DNA of 64,000 nt from Parasponia andersonii (GCA_002914805.1 JXTB01000377.1:258263-322262); one strand, 5' to 3'; shown: positions 1-12,379, counted from the stretch's first letter. A program made the numbers and translations. Notes: generated from the letters alone by a model not told the origin.

Positions 1-1122
1 ACAAGAATAATCTTATAGAATAAATTAGTGATAGCACATCTAGCCCATATCTAGTCTAAAACTTAGTCCAAAGCCCATATTTAATATTTAGAGGGAAAAA
101 ATCCCCCCAAAAATAATAAATTTAGGCTCAATATATCTTTCCTTTTGTTTATTTCTTCTCCACAACCCAATAGGCATCTACTCCAAACCTGAAATTATTA
201 AATAACAAAAATATCTGAACATGGAACATCCGAATCAAATTCAGTTCAATTTCTATTCTTTTTTCCTCAAACTTGAAATCAAAAAGTCGAAAAACCTAAA
301 AACTTGCCAAATACAACCTGAGTCCCCATTATATATTTATTCTATAAGGTTAATCTTCTGTTTTCTCAAACCTATTTTGACAAAAACATCATAGGTAGAT
401 TTTGATAAAAATGCAACCTAAATGATAGTTTGTGTCTTGTATTTACTACAATAATAAGCATATAAACAACAATCTTGAAATATTTTCTCGTACTTTTTGG
501 TTGACTAAATTACATAAATAACAAAGTTATCTTTGTGTCACATGCAAACTAAAAAGTGGTGACAATGTTATTACTGACGAGTTGATCTACATGTCATTTA
601 TATGGTTGACCCTCACCAACATTAAGAAGGGCTACAAGAGCCATTTCTAGTTTATTCTATAACATAATATCTTGTATTTTTATACATAAACTCTTACCAA
701 ATATAACATTAAAGGTGGGAATTGGCAACATATAAAAATAATTTTGCTAGGAGCCGATAATATCATTCTAGTTCAGTTTCAGTTGAAGTTGAATCCTAAA
801 TGTCGAACCGAAACTAAAATGAAGAAGCTTGAGTAAAAAAAAAAAAAGAAACTAAAATGAAGAAGGTTTGCTTTGGAATTGAACTCGATTGGGTTTGGTG
901 GAAGACCTTACACTTTTTTTAGGTTAATCGAGCATATTGAGTTTTCTTACTCTTTGTTCACCCTTAATGGAACTTAGCAGTCCTTTTCAACGGTGATGAT
1001 TGACGAGGCTCAAGGTACATAACTCATAGGTCATCTGTTTTGAGTTAATAAAAATAACAACAAAAGGATTGATTTCTCATTTATGTAATGTGGGCTACAA
1101 AAAAACACAGATGGGGAGTAAT
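1..1122. other. Gene-free AT-rich sequence
   Basis: I see no gene, RNA gene or clear transposon here. It is AT-rich with short poly(A) and poly(T) tracts, for example the A-run near 836-846. Open frames are short and carry no recognisable protein. Confidence 0.5.
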
Positions 1123-1125
1123 TTA

Positions 1126-1862
1126 GGGGTTGTTTGGCTCATAATTAAAAAATAATATTTTGCTTTTAAAAACAAAAAACTGTTTTCTGAGAACACGTAA
1201 AGGTGTTTGGTATTATTATCTGAGAACAGTTTTTAAAAATAAAGTTAAAGAAAACAGAAAATTCAGAGAATAACAAAATGTTGTTTTTAAGGTATTTTCT
1301 TAATTTTTTCTTTTTCTGAAAAAAAAAATAAAAATTCTTTCATGTGACTTTTATATACATATTTTCTTTTAACTTTTTCTCTCATCACCTTCTCTAACCA
1401 CTCTCTCTCTCTCTTCATTTTCTTAATCCTCATTCTCTATCATCATTTTCTCTCTTCTCATTCTCTCTCATCACTTTCTCCCTCCTCATTTTATTTCATC
1501 ATTTTCTATCCTTTCATTTTTTTTAATCACATTATCTCTCCTCATTCTTTATTACTACTTTATTTTTTATAACTTTTTTTATCTTTATTTTTTATCCTCA
1601 TGCATTTTTGTAAGTTTCTCTCTCCTTATTCTCTTATTTGAATTTATCTCTAGTCGCTCTCTCGACTTTTTCTCTTTAATATTTTTTTTATAATACAAAT
1701 ATAATTTTTTATATTCATCTAATTTTTTCCCTAAAAATTATTTTTAGAAAATATTTGCCAAACACCCATTGTTTTCTGAAAACATTATAAAACAACTTTT
1801 ATTCTTATTTTTGAAAACACAACTCTAAAAATAGAAAACAAAAAATAATGCCAAACAGACCC
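1126..1862. mobile_element. Tourist-like (PIF/Harbinger) MITE
   Basis: The left end reads GGGGTTGTTTGGC and the right end, reverse complemented, reads GGGTCTGTTTGGC. These are imperfect terminal inverted repeats of the Tourist kind. Both ends are flanked by TTA (1123-1125 and 1863-1865), the three-base target duplication typical of PIF/Harbinger elements. The inverted similarity continues inward as poor matches among T-rich sequence containing TTTTCTGA. The middle (about 1380-1680) is a CT/TTC-rich tract. There is no coding capacity, so any movement would need a transposase encoded elsewhere. At about 737 bp it is long for a Tourist MITE; the CT-rich tract may have expanded. Confidence 0.7.
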
Positions 1863-2161
1863 TTAAAATTTGTGAGAGAGTGAATTTGAGTAGTATTTGC
1901 TTTTGAGTTGTCTGTCCGTTTAGAACTTAAGAAGCCTAGCTTATAGATTGAATTGGATTCGAAAATTACATTTCTTTGGTCTCATATTCTGTATGCTGTG
2001 TATCATAGTTCGACAAATTAAACTCTTAGGATAGACAATATATTTTATAAGGTGAAAAATCTCACCCAAGTTTTTTAGTGCATTGATTGAATCTACTGAA
2101 TGAAATGATTCACTTTTCTCAAACAACAACATGATAAAACCATCCTATAAGTAACTATGAG

Positions 2162-2394
2162 AGACTTTTATAATTGTCCTATAGAACAATGAGGCCATTT
2201 TATTATTTTGTAAAAGTCTTTAAATAACACAAATCAACTTTGTTTTTTTTTTTTTTAAATATGTATGGTGACCTCCATGGGTAATAGGCCAAGTATTAGG
2301 CTGGACTTGGATTGNAGACTTTTATAATTGTCCTATACAACAATGAGGCCATTTTATTATTTTGTAAAAGTCTTTAAATAACACAAATCAACCT
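2162..2394. repeat. Near-identical direct duplication about a single N (2315)
   Basis: Bases 2162-2240 recur at 2316-2394, offset 154, with about one internal mismatch before the poly(T) tracts diverge. The second copy starts immediately after the lone N at 2315. Both copies end in long T runs. This resembles two contig ends that overlap but were joined without merging, so it may not be a true tandem duplication. Confidence 0.7.
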
Positions 2395-2559
2395 TTTTTT
2401 TTTTTTTTTTTTTAATTTCCATTTTTAACGAATTTTTGGGTTGCCGTATCATTTTAAGATACAGAAATAATAATGAAAAAATAATTTTTTTTCCTTAATA
2501 ATTCCTTTTTTTACAAAGGAAAATTGTTTCGGTAAATTCAAGCCGAGCCGAATATACAG

Positions 2560-2883
2560 AGTATTAGTTAGCTGAGCGCGAACCCCAGCTAGAAAAAAGC
2601 CTCTCTCTCCCGGTTCCCCTCACGCTTTGCCGTCGTACAAAATTTTGCACGTTCGACGTTTGAAACTACTTTCGTTCTCTCTCTCCCTCCCTCTCTCTCT
2701 CTCTCTCTCTCTCTAACCCTCGCACGCGCGGGCGCACCTCTACATGCATGCACCGTTCCTCACGCCACACTTACCGGCCGCCACCCTTCCTTCTAACCGT
2801 AACCCCACCGTCACCGGCTACCGTCGCCGGTAACCTCAGCACCCGATTCTAACCCGTCTCCTTGACCGGAGCCTCCGCCAGCC
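2560..2883 (+). promoter_or_regulatory. Probable 5' UTR and core promoter of the trihelix gene
   Basis: Base composition changes abruptly from AT-rich to GC-rich at about 2560. A pyrimidine tract of CT repeats lies at about 2675-2714, a common feature of plant 5' untranslated regions. It is followed by C-rich sequence up to the start codon at 2884, which has A at -3 and G at +4 (gccATGg). The transcription start was not determined. No clear TATA box is visible close by, which would suit a CT-rich, TATA-less plant promoter. Confidence 0.5.
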
Positions 2884-5800
2884 ATGGATTCCGACGCCGA
2901 AACACCTTCGCCGGCGGCGACGCGGCGGACCAGGACAACTCCGTTTAGCGGCAGCGGCGGCCGCGAGGACTGTTGGAGCGAGGAGGCCACCTCCACCCTC
3001 GTGGAGGCCTGGGGAGACCGCTACCTTGCGCTCAAGCGGGGGAACCTCCGTCAGCAGCACTGGCAGGAGGTCGCCGACGCCGTCAACTCCGATCACGGCG
3101 ACGGCGGTGTCAGGTCCCGCCGGACCGACATCCAGTGCAAGAACCGAATCGACACGCTCAAGAAGAAGTACAAGATCGAGAAGGCAAGGGTTTTCGAGTC
3201 CGAAGGCTCCTACGTCAGCGCCTGGCCCTTCTTCGCTCGCCTCGACGCCCTAATCGGCAAAAAGTACCCGATGTCCAAGGTGTTCTCGCCGCCGGCGGTA
3301 GCCGGTGTCAACCGAAATCCATCGCCCCCGTCGTGGGCTCGGTACTCTCCGGTTCCGGTTGGTCCCCGATCTGCCACACAGAAGCGGCCGGCACCGTCTC
3401 CGGCGACGGCGCCGTTAGGCGGCGATTACTCGGGATCTCAGCGGAATTTCTCCGTGTTTGCGGAGGCGGCGGTTGCGGCATTGGAGGAGGAGGAGGTGGA
3501 CAACGAGGACACCGATCGTTCGGGGTCGAGGTCGAGCACGGGGAGCCGGCGACGGAACAGGGAGGGGGAGCCCTTGTACAGGGGATTGGCAAAGGCGATA
3601 GAGAGGTTTGGAGAGATATATGAGAGAGTTGAGGCGGCGAAGCAGAGGCAGATGGTGGAGTTGGAGAAGCAGAGGATGCAATTCGCCAAAGATTTGGAGT
3701 TTCAGAGGATGCAGCTTTTCATGGAAACCCAGGTTCAGCTTCAAAAGATTAAGCGCGCCAAGCGATCTTCGGGCAATGGTGAGTCTCTTGTTCTCTTCTT
3801 TCCACTCTTTTATTCGGTTGGTGTTCTTGAACTGTTCCATTGTTTGGTTTTCGGCCATGCCGGTAATACCATTGTGTCACAATTGGGCCATCTCTAAAAT
3901 ATTTTTGTGAGTAACTACTATGCTTTTCTTAGCTATGTCATGTTTGCTACTAATTTGTTCATGTTATATAAAAGTGGGTACTTTAAGAATGTGCTAAAAA
4001 GGCTAAGTAAGGTGGTTCTATCCGAAGGGAGTATAGTACACAGTTCACAAATCCTCAAAAGAGCTGATAAAATATTTAACAGAATTTACTGGTTTTCTGG
4101 AAGCTAGGACTCTTTTTATGTTATCTATATTTGCGAACATAGAAATTAAGTGTTGAAAGGGTACATTCAAGAATGTGATGGTGGCTTTGAAACTCTTGCC
4201 ACATGTTCTAAAAGTTGATACTCTCTTGGACGCTGGTTAGTGTGCGTAGCTGACAATTGAGTCATGTAGCCAAATTTACCTGCATAATAGGGGTTAGTAA
4301 GGCTGCTACAGTTGTGGAAAGGTTGTATGAACCGGTAACCTACCTTTCAGGCTTTCAGTAGTGACTCTTTTGCTGCATGATAGAAGTTTATGTTAGACCA
4401 TTACTTTCTCTTGGTTTTTGATGTGGTGTCACTGCATCTATCACTAGGGCTTCATGTGAGACATGGATAGCCTGCAACAACCCGTTAGATCAGTCAGAAA
4501 TTGTTAGGAAGAGACTAGGATGATATGATCTACTTACTTACAAACTTCGCACTTGCTCTCTTCCCGCGGGGGTGGGGGGGTACTTTTTCTAGCTGCATTA
4601 GAGAGGCTTTCATATGCAACCGTAGATTCTGAAGATAAAGGTTATACTGATTTTTTGTGATGTTAGGGTTATTTGACTTTCATGGGTGCATCAGGTGTCG
4701 TTTATCAGCAATTTATTCATTTGTAATATGTGCACTAAATAGGTTTGTGCTTCATTTAGGCTGATGTGATCCCCGTGTGTGTTGTTTTCCTCTATAGTTC
4801 TTCCAATTGGAAGCTTAATGCCTTCATCTTTTTCTAAAGAAGAGTCCATGGGGTACTTAAAATGTATTTTCTGACTAGGAGAAATGAGGCATTGGTGTTG
4901 CTTTTATAGGCGTCTCTCCTATTCGTTTAATATTATAAAACTTCTTAGCACTGTGTAGTTATTTGTATTTAGTTTGTCCATGAATACAACAAAGTAAATT
5001 CTCACATTGTTTTAATAATGTTGAACCACATAAATGCATAACTGTAGCTTAGATTTGGGCGGTGTTTTCATTTTTCTTACCACGCATCTCTTTGTTCTTA
5101 CATTAATTCATTTTTAGTGCAGATTAATTCTTTTCTCTTTCATATTGTGATAATGTGGCGTCTTGGATTGTAGTTATACAATTAATTTGAGAAGTTTTTA
5201 CTTGTAGTGGGAGAAGAAAATATTCATTCATAATCTGGTACATTAATTCAGACTTTAGATCATCTTTGTTAATGTCTTCCATATCACACCTCAGTTGAGG
5301 AAGTAAAATCATAAATGTCATTGAAGTTTATGTGTGTTATCTGTTGTATCTTTTGCTGTGTCAGGCTGTAATACAATGTAACTAAAATAAGGATGCTGTT
5401 CAATGACTTGCAAGACCAGATATGATGGACCAGTTTTAATGCAGCCTGGGTAGGTAGATCGTGTGGGATTAGATGATTGGAAGTCACAAGACATGTTTTG
5501 GTTCACTGTAGCAATATAAATGCATGTACATGGAGTCAAATGCTCTAGTTTGAATATGCTAATGAAATGATTTTGGTTGAGTTATTGAAGGTATATATCT
5601 AGCAAAATGGTGAATAAGGAATCTTGTATTTCAAACAAGAGAATGATTACTTGCATACTAAAGTCCTCTAGGAAGCGTTATATGCTCCCACATACATTTC
5701 ATGCAGCACCTCTTTTTGTGGTGAATCATTGGAAAACCAGTCAAAAGAGATAGATCCTGAGTTTTCTTTTGAGGTCCTAGTTTGTAGAATATTGATTTTA

Positions 5801-6065
5801 TGTGTTCTTCAAAGTGATTGTATATATTTATCTATAAGGTTCTGTTTTCAGATACAGGGTATTTCTGCTTTTAAGACGTCAATTGACATGCTGAGCTATG
5901 TATAAAGCACTGTCTATATCCTTATTACCTTAGTTTATTGCAATGTGGTTCTATTTCATATTCTACTGAGGGTGGATGTTTTAATGGTAATTATATTTAT
6001 GCATTTAAAATTGAAGGCTATCTTAATATCTGTATGCTTGTTTACTTTCAGATTTCGATATTTGA
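2884..6065 (+). CDS. Trihelix (GT-1/MYB-SANT-like) transcription factor, ASIL type
   Basis: Proposed exons are 2884-3778 and 6052-6065, giving about 302 residues. Residues about 29-125 form a trihelix DNA-binding domain with the family tryptophans and hydrophobic pattern: CWSEEATSTLVEAWGDRY, then CKNRIDTLKKKYKIEKAR, then the YVSAWPFFARLDALIG helix. A low-complexity, Pro/Ser-rich linker follows, with an acidic stretch (EEEEVDNEDTD). A long amphipathic C-terminal helix rich in Arg, Gln and Glu (about 232-293) probably forms a coiled coil for dimerisation, and KIKRAKR is a basic, possible nuclear-localisation motif. Plants of this subfamily (ASIL1/ASIL2) repress seed-maturation genes in seedlings; that role is inferred from family only. 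The first exon runs open through a GGTGAGT donor to a stop at 3895, so unspliced RNA would encode 337 residues with an unrelated hydrophobic tail. The last exon is inferred from an ACTTTCAG acceptor that restores frame to Asp-Phe-Asp-Ile-stop. Domain call is firm; the 3' structure is less so. Confidence 0.85.
3779..6051 (+). other. Long intron of the trihelix gene (proposed)
   Basis: The donor is G|GTGAGT at 3779. The chosen acceptor is TTTACTTTCAG ending at 6051, preceded by a T-rich tract. Composition changes from GC-rich to T-rich right after the donor, as expected of a dicot intron. No open frame of interest or transposon is seen inside. Other AG acceptors downstream cannot be excluded. 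Confidence 0.55.
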
Positions 6066-7347
6066 TTGCTAGTGGACTTTCACCTAAACCCTAAATGTCT
6101 TTCCCTGGCTCAGCTAGGAATTTTCTCTTAAATCAAAATAATTAGTTTGATGTCACTCTACCTTTCATCTTTCTCACAAGTTTTGGTGTCTAGAAAGAGT
6201 CTGTTGTTGCACGTCGGTCCATTAAGCGCCAATGGTCTGTTCTTTGGGCTGAGAGTCTCCTTTTACCAAAAATTCTGAGATTTGGTTACAAATTTCTCTG
6301 AGTTGATTTCTGAACTCTCTATTTTGCCCATAATAGCTGCTTAGTCTTGCTAGAAGAAAGTTTCTCTACCTCATTGATATTACGCGGTCCAAGGTAGTGA
6401 TTTCCATAATCTGTTTACTGCTTGATGCTTATCCTTCATGCATACTCTGGAGATTTCGAATAAGTTTTTTGTTTACCTGTTAGCTGCCCGTCTCGTGTAT
6501 AGAAATCTTGATGTTCTGTTATTCTATTTAAGGAATGAGACAAAAAAAATTAATCACTTTTGAGACTTTGAATTACCCTTTCGGAGATAATAATCTGGTT
6601 ATCCTACAACTAAAAAGAACCAACATGCTTTTCTCATCTTCCATTATTAGCAAAATATGTCATTAAGTTGGTTCTTTAGTATTATCACTTTCTACTTGAA
6701 AACTTTTTACTTTGCCACAGTTCTTGCTGTAGTTAGGAAATGAGATGTTACCCAAGTCTTGACATCTGAATTTTCATGAAACAGACAGTTACTCTTAGCT
6801 GCGTGGTTGGATGAGTCGTCGTGGTTCTGGTTGCGTTCTCTTTGAAAAGTACAGTGAGTTTAGCTTAAGAACCGCATATGGTTTCAATTTATTTCCGGTG
6901 AAGCCCTATGTTGAAGTAAACTTGGACGTGGTCAGAAAAATTATGGTAATAACTTTTTTGTGAATTATAATTGTTATTACTTTTTCCTTTTTCATTTTAG
7001 GGAACTCCAGAATGTAGAATGTTTAGCTTTCGTATCAAGTTTATTTAAACTTGTTTTGAAGATTGTTTTGTTGCAATTCACATATCTCGTTTGCTGTATA
7101 AGGTTTCAGTCTAATTCATTTTTAGGAATCTCGAAAACTAATCATTGGTGACGTCTTTAGCACTGAGGATTTACCTATACACAATCTTCAAAATTGATCG
7201 CCGATCTGGTAGTTCAAATTCCAGTTTTTGGCATCTCTTTTCTTAACTCTTTGCTTCTTTAAATTAGGCCACGAAATTATTGTTTCGGAAGGTACAGGAG
7301 GGCTTAGTCCATTCCTGAATATAATATGGTCGTTTATTGGGGTAATT
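6066..7347 (+). other. Probable 3' UTR followed by intergenic sequence
   Basis: The sequence is T-rich and non-coding, with no second gene. The 3' UTR of the trihelix gene should start here, but no single poly(A) site stands out. GT-AG pairs occur, so extra untranslated exons are possible. Confidence 0.35.
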
Positions 7348-7942
7348 GCATATTTGGTCCCTTAACTTTGTATGTTTTTACGATTTGGTCCTGTGGTTTC
7401 AATTTTGGCGATTAAATCCCTTTACTTCCAAATTGTTGGCAACTGAGGATGATTTGAAAATAAGTGTTAAATAAGCAACGGAAAAACTTGAATGGTTTTA
7501 TTTTATATTATTTTATTTATTATAAAGTTCCTAAAAAACAGAAAAAAGCAGGAGGAGAAGAAAAAAACGAAACAAAAATTGTTCTTGTAGCAAGAACCCT
7601 AATCTTTATTAAACCCAAAGCATGTTTTTCCTTTCTTTTTATTTTTTTTTTCGTAGGAAAATGATTTCATCAAATGTTAGATTTTTCTTTTAACTAGGAA
7701 AATGATTCCATTCTCAAATGTTGTTTGTATGCTCATCTTCTCGAGGCATCACATGTCTAGTTTTTGTATCAATATTGTTTACACGAGTAAGCTCAGAATG
7801 TCTTCCCTTGGGCAATGGCCAAAAGTCCAACATGAGAAGGTTAAGGCCAGATCTGGATCTAGTTCCCAAAGCATTCATATTCAGATAATTAAGATTATAA
7901 TGACCAAATTGTGACAACAAACATAGTTAATAGACTAAATGC
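7348..7942. mobile_element. MITE-like element with imperfect inverted ends
   Basis: The left end (GCATATTTGGTCCCTTAACT, then TTTTTACGATTTGGTC) matches the reverse complement of the right end (GCATTTAGTCTATTAACTAT, then TTGTCACAATTTGGTC) over about 45 bases with mismatches. 'TTTGGTCCCTTAACTTTG' is a common plant repeat terminus. The inside has no protein-coding signal. The superfamily was not determined, because no clean target duplication is visible. Confidence 0.45.
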
Positions 7943-8108
7943 GCCATCAAGATAGGGATAGCCTGCACATTTCGTATCCTGAAAATGGTTCGAAAAGCCC
8001 ACATCAACGGCATCAAAAAATTTCTGGTATCCCTGATCTGAAATTAACTCCTTTTTGTTAATGAATCTCTTTCTAGTTGCTTTATAAGATTGAGAAGATT
8101 TTCTCAAT

Positions 8109-8110
<2 letters not shown>

Positions 8111-8147
<37 letters not shown>
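8111..8147. repeat. (TA)n microsatellite
   Basis: An uninterrupted AT dinucleotide run of about 36 bases. Similar runs occur at about 9190-9206, 26448-26476, 28957-28976, 36821-36835, 41085-41106, 46824-46843 and 49120-49140. Confidence 0.95.
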
Positions 8148-8148
<1 letters not shown>

Positions 8149-8867
8149 CTGATAATATTTTTGTTTCTAACGATGAACAGGACGTTTGTTTTGCCCCGTT
8201 AAGTTGATTGGAAAAAGAAGATATATATCAAATCAAACCTATTTCATCATAATATCTGGGATGTTATGTGGTTCTGAATTAATTAGTATTCTTTATCGAT
8301 AGTGCTCAACCTTACGTAGATTGAACCGCTAATATGTAGGCTGTAACTGTAAGTGAGCAAAGATAACAACATTAATACAATACAATTTTATCGAATTTAA
8401 TTCTGTTCACGATCTCTGGCATGGTTTTCCAAAAAATTCACCTGGGCCGGTTGGACAACCCGATCATTCATTTGACAAACGCTCATAGTTTAAATATGCC
8501 TTTTGGGTTGGCTAAGTTTAATTCAAAGTGTTCTTAAATGGCAGTGTTTTTTATGCTGACCCTTCTTAATAGATTGGTCCTTTTAATTTTGAATTTACTA
8601 GACTATATAGGCTTCTTTCCTTCTCAATTCTTATTGTTGTATTTCTCGACTTCACTTTCTATCTCTTAACATTTTTGTGATGGCTAAAATGCCAATTTGG
8701 GAGAACGTTTGACTTTCAATAACGTGTCCACACTAGTTCTATGCTTCAATAAAATGGATGCTTATTTGCCGCGGAAGCATCCAACAGCTATTATCGTCTC
8801 ATAATTGCCCTTGAACTTGTCCTTGACCAAAGACACATGTATTTTCACTACCACCACATATATAGGG

Positions 8868-9374
8868 AATAATTACATTTTTAATACTTTCTATTTTGAC
8901 TGTTGTTCACTTTATACTTTGTGTTTTGACTATTATCAAAATTAATCTTCAAATTTAAAACTTGTGACAAACTTATACATTCTTTTAGTTAAATACCAAT
9001 TTTAACAATTGAGTTCACTAAAATATCCCTTAAACTTTAAACATATGTATTTAAAAAGTTATTAAATTTAAAGCTTATTTAAAATAAATAACTTAACTAA
9101 TAAATATTAGAAATTTTTTTAAACATTTTTAATGTAATTTTTTAATATTTGTTATTTTAGTTATTAATTTTCATTATATGTAACTGTTATATATATATAT
9201 ATATATGTTTAAAAGAGTATTTTAGTAAACTCAATAGTTAAAATTGGTATCTGACTCAAAAATGATATAAATTTGTTATAAATATTAAATTTGAAGATCA
9301 ATGTTGATAATAACCAAAACGTAAGATATAAATTGAACAAATAATTAAAATGTAAAGTATATAATTGTAATTAA
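8868..9374. mobile_element. Foldback element with arms of about 165 bp
   Basis: The left arm (about 8868-9034) and right arm (about 9208-9374) are imperfect inverted copies along their full length. Shared blocks include TACCAATTTTAAC followed by ATTGAGTT(C/T)ACTAAAATA, and ATCTTCAAATTTAA followed by ACAAA(C/T)TTATA. The roughly 170-base centre is AT-rich and holds a (TA)n run. There is no coding sequence. If transcribed through, the RNA would fold into a hairpin with arms over 150 bases. Confidence 0.75.
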
Positions 9375-9419
9375 TACTATATATATATATATTTGAGATA
9401 ACAAATATTCATTTGAGGG

Positions 9420-9902
9420 AAAAGTTTATAAATACCTGTTTTCAAAACTAAATTTCCATAAATATTTATTTATTTTTATTTTTATTTCATAAATATCTGT
9501 TTCTATACTCATTTTTGGATAAATGTAGACCACTATTGTTTTACACATGAGATGTAGACCATAGTATACATTTAATGAAATGTAGACTATAGTATACATT
9601 TAATGCATGGTCTATATTTTGTGAATAAAAATTACACAAAAAATTGGCACACATTTTAAAATATATATCAAAGGTCAAATTTATAATGAAAAATATAAAC
9701 CATGATAAACATTTACATTATAAATATATACCGTTCATATTTTACACATGAAATATGTATCTCATAGATAAAATTTAAATTATAAATGTGGATCACTCGT
9801 ATTTTGTGTATAAAATGTGGACCATAAAAATAGGTATTTTTGAAAGAAGAATTAAAATAGGTATTTATGAAAATAAGTTTTAAGAACTAGGCATAAATTT
9901 CT
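9420..9902. mobile_element. MITE-like element, family B, copy 1
   Basis: The ends are inverted: 'TTTATAAATACCTGTTTTCA' on the left and the reverse complement of 'GGTATTTATGAAAATAAG', then TTTTAAGAAC, on the right. The interior carries repeated ATGTAGACCATAGTATACAT-like units and alternates of TAAATTTA. A second full copy is at 53287-53756 with the same internal order. It is non-coding, with no obvious target duplication. Confidence 0.65.
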
Positions 9903-10012
9903 CCCCCAAACAAGATGATCATGAATAAATTAGGTGAATACCACTTTTTTTCTACATTAATTAAATCTATCACCATACCACTTTTTTTAAATGAATTCTT
10001 GACGTCAATGAT

Positions 10013-10071
10013 AATCTTGATAGATTCTTGATAGATTCTTGATGAATTCTTGACAGATTCTTGACTAATTC
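10013..10071. repeat. Short imperfect repeats of GATTCTTGA
   Basis: Five imperfect copies of a GATTCTTGA(T/C) motif lie close together. Flanking 'CCACTTTTT' motifs lie in opposite orientation at about 9949 and 10125, so this may be the core of a small degenerate MITE. Confidence 0.4.
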
Positions 10072-10079
10072 CTTCCTAA

Positions 10080-11399
10080 AGTAGTAGAATCCAATAGTGA
10101 TGGTAAATTTGGTTAAACATTTAAAAAGTGGTAATTGTCTACTTATATATATTCATTCCAGGTTGGCCCAAAACTTGGTAATATGACAACTAATAGGGCC
10201 ATAAGGGTACGATGGGGGTGCGCTACTCCTGATCTGTATACAATTTTCTGCATTAGAAAATGAATAGAAATTTAACGTACATAAGAATAGTATACATGAC
10301 ATAACTTGTGCTTATAACATTATAAAGAAAAAAAAGAAAAAGAAAAAAAAAATTGTTTATAACATTTCGCACTTAGACAATGATATCAAATTCACAAGTA
10401 CACCATTATATGGGAATTTGGTGAAAATCCCATCTGCAAGATCACTAAGTTCGTTGTTTCAATGGTTGCAGTTTTACCCTTTTTGACTTGGAGAGATATT
10501 TTATTAAATCGTCGAGATTGATTGTTGATTAGATTTTTGGTTTTGAACGTGAGGCAAATACCTAAAACAATAAACTTAAAATTTCAAATCCATTAAATTC
10601 CATAGAGCAATAACTTACTACTGCATTGCCCTGGAATACTCAATACAGGGAGACTTGGCAAACATTGCATATTATTGAACGTATTTTTGTGATATTTCTA
10701 GCTATTTCCAATTTCTATAATTAAGTTAGTTGGCAAAAGAATGAGCAAGCTAATGGCATTTACAGGAAGAAACGCGAGACAATAGTAAGGGAAGAAACGT
10801 TCAAAGCTAGTCTGAAGAAAACTCGAGTAGTTTAGCTACAAAATCCGGACTAAACCAACCCACTACTTACCAAGTACTTTTCAAAAATAAGTTCATAAAC
10901 TATGCCCTTGCGTTTTACATGCATGATCAAATCTTAAATTAAGGACCTATTTACATCACCAAGTTAAAGTGATTGTGCATCATTCAGTAAATCATAGAAT
11001 AATGTAACATGGATTTCAAGGATTTTGACAGCAAATTATTCTTTTTCTTTCTCTGGTTAATTATCATTCCTTGCAGCACATAGCTAGGAAGGAGACTGAA
11101 ATAAATTACACGGCAATTTTTTTATATTTATTATTTACCATCTAGTTTCTAAACAGGCCTTTAATGAGGTAAAAATTTTCTTATCACAACTTAAGTTTCT
11201 CATTCAAAATTAGTCATCATTAAAAAATTACAGAAAATTTCTTTTCTAGCTCCTTTTGAAAATCTCTTATTCTTTTGTCTTCTTTGACCTTTTGTCAATT
11301 CGAGGGATTATTTGCACGAAAAATAATTATATGCTAGTGGATATTGTTGAATTCTGTTCAGAAATAGGAATCGAAACCGGAAAGGCCCATATATATTGT
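10080..11399. other. Intergenic sequence, no gene seen
   Basis: AT-rich sequence with poly(A) tracts such as 10325-10352. I see no conserved protein, RNA gene or paired repeat ends. Confidence 0.45.
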
Positions 11400-11974
11400 T
11401 GACGGAGGTTTTGTCAATAATGAATTTAGGAAATTGCAAGATGTGACTTGTGTATGAAAAGGATTGATAAAATTAAAGTAAATAAAGAGACAAGAATTTT
11501 ATAGTGATTCAGCCCCAAAAAAGATGAGTCTACGTCCACTGTCTTTCACTATTTTTTGGAGAATTACAAGAGTTTCGTTAAGTTTCAAGATGAGAATCGA
11601 GAGAGAGAGAATACAGAGTATAGTCCAGAAATTTTTTACATCAACACTGAGCTCCTTTCATATAGGTGAGGGTGGCTCATTGTTCCCAATTGTGAAAACG
11701 GGTAAGTATGTACTCAGAAAATATAATTCGAGTAACAATATAATTGGGTAATAACTTAAATAGAATGATTGATCGATCTCTATTAAAAACTTGTTTCCCT
11801 TTCTTCGTAGATTACCTGCTTGATGAAGCTTAATCTAGTTTCCTTTTCATACTAGTCGCACTTAACTTATTCGGAAGAGGTCACACTTCGATTAGAAAAA
11901 TTCTCATGTGATCTGACGCGTTTCAACTTGGTCGCTAACTTTCTCTCTTTGGCATTGGCCAACATATAGATTTT
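11400..11974 (-). repeat. 3' LTR of the Tat-type element (minimum extent)
   Basis: This aligns base by base with 20490-21060. On the minus strand it ends ...CCGTCA at 11400. The poly(A)-signal region in the R/U5 zone resembles 'AAATTCTTGTCTCTTTATTT'. The true LTR probably extends rightward past 11974, since the right copy stops at an N gap and not at a natural end. Sequence up to about 12300 may still be U3. Confidence 0.8.
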
Positions 11975-12379
11975 AGACTGCACAACAATTATCCTCCAGC
12001 TCCATTAGTTCTTTAAAACAAAATAGGGCTTCCTTCTCTGATAAGTGCGAGCTTAAAAATGCGACATAATGATATAATCTTGAAACTCTCGAAGAGTCGC
12101 TAATTCTTAAATCTTATCTTTTTAGAACCATGCATACTTTTTCCTGACAGACGCAACCACGCGTCACCTTTTCTCAGGAGATTAGCAAAACTCGAGGAGA
12201 CTTCTCCATTTTTCAAGCAGATACGATGATAGCAATGACGCCAGCTGTTGTTTCAAATCGAGACGTTTCAAATTTCAAAGAAATATTCGTTTAATTTCGA
12301 AAATTAACTCCCGTGTGAATTTCGGCCAGTAGATCCAAAAATTAAATACTTTGATCTACGACTGTGATTTGATGATGTT

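Noticed and set aside
2973..3858. Several other long open frames on both strands over the trihelix exon
   Set aside because: They are GC-rich shadow frames; only the 2884 frame encodes a recognisable domain.
11524..11751. Open frames starting ATGAGTCTACGTCC in the LTR, repeated at 20554-20841
   Set aside because: The two frames resemble each other only because both lie in the paired LTRs; no protein family is recognisable.
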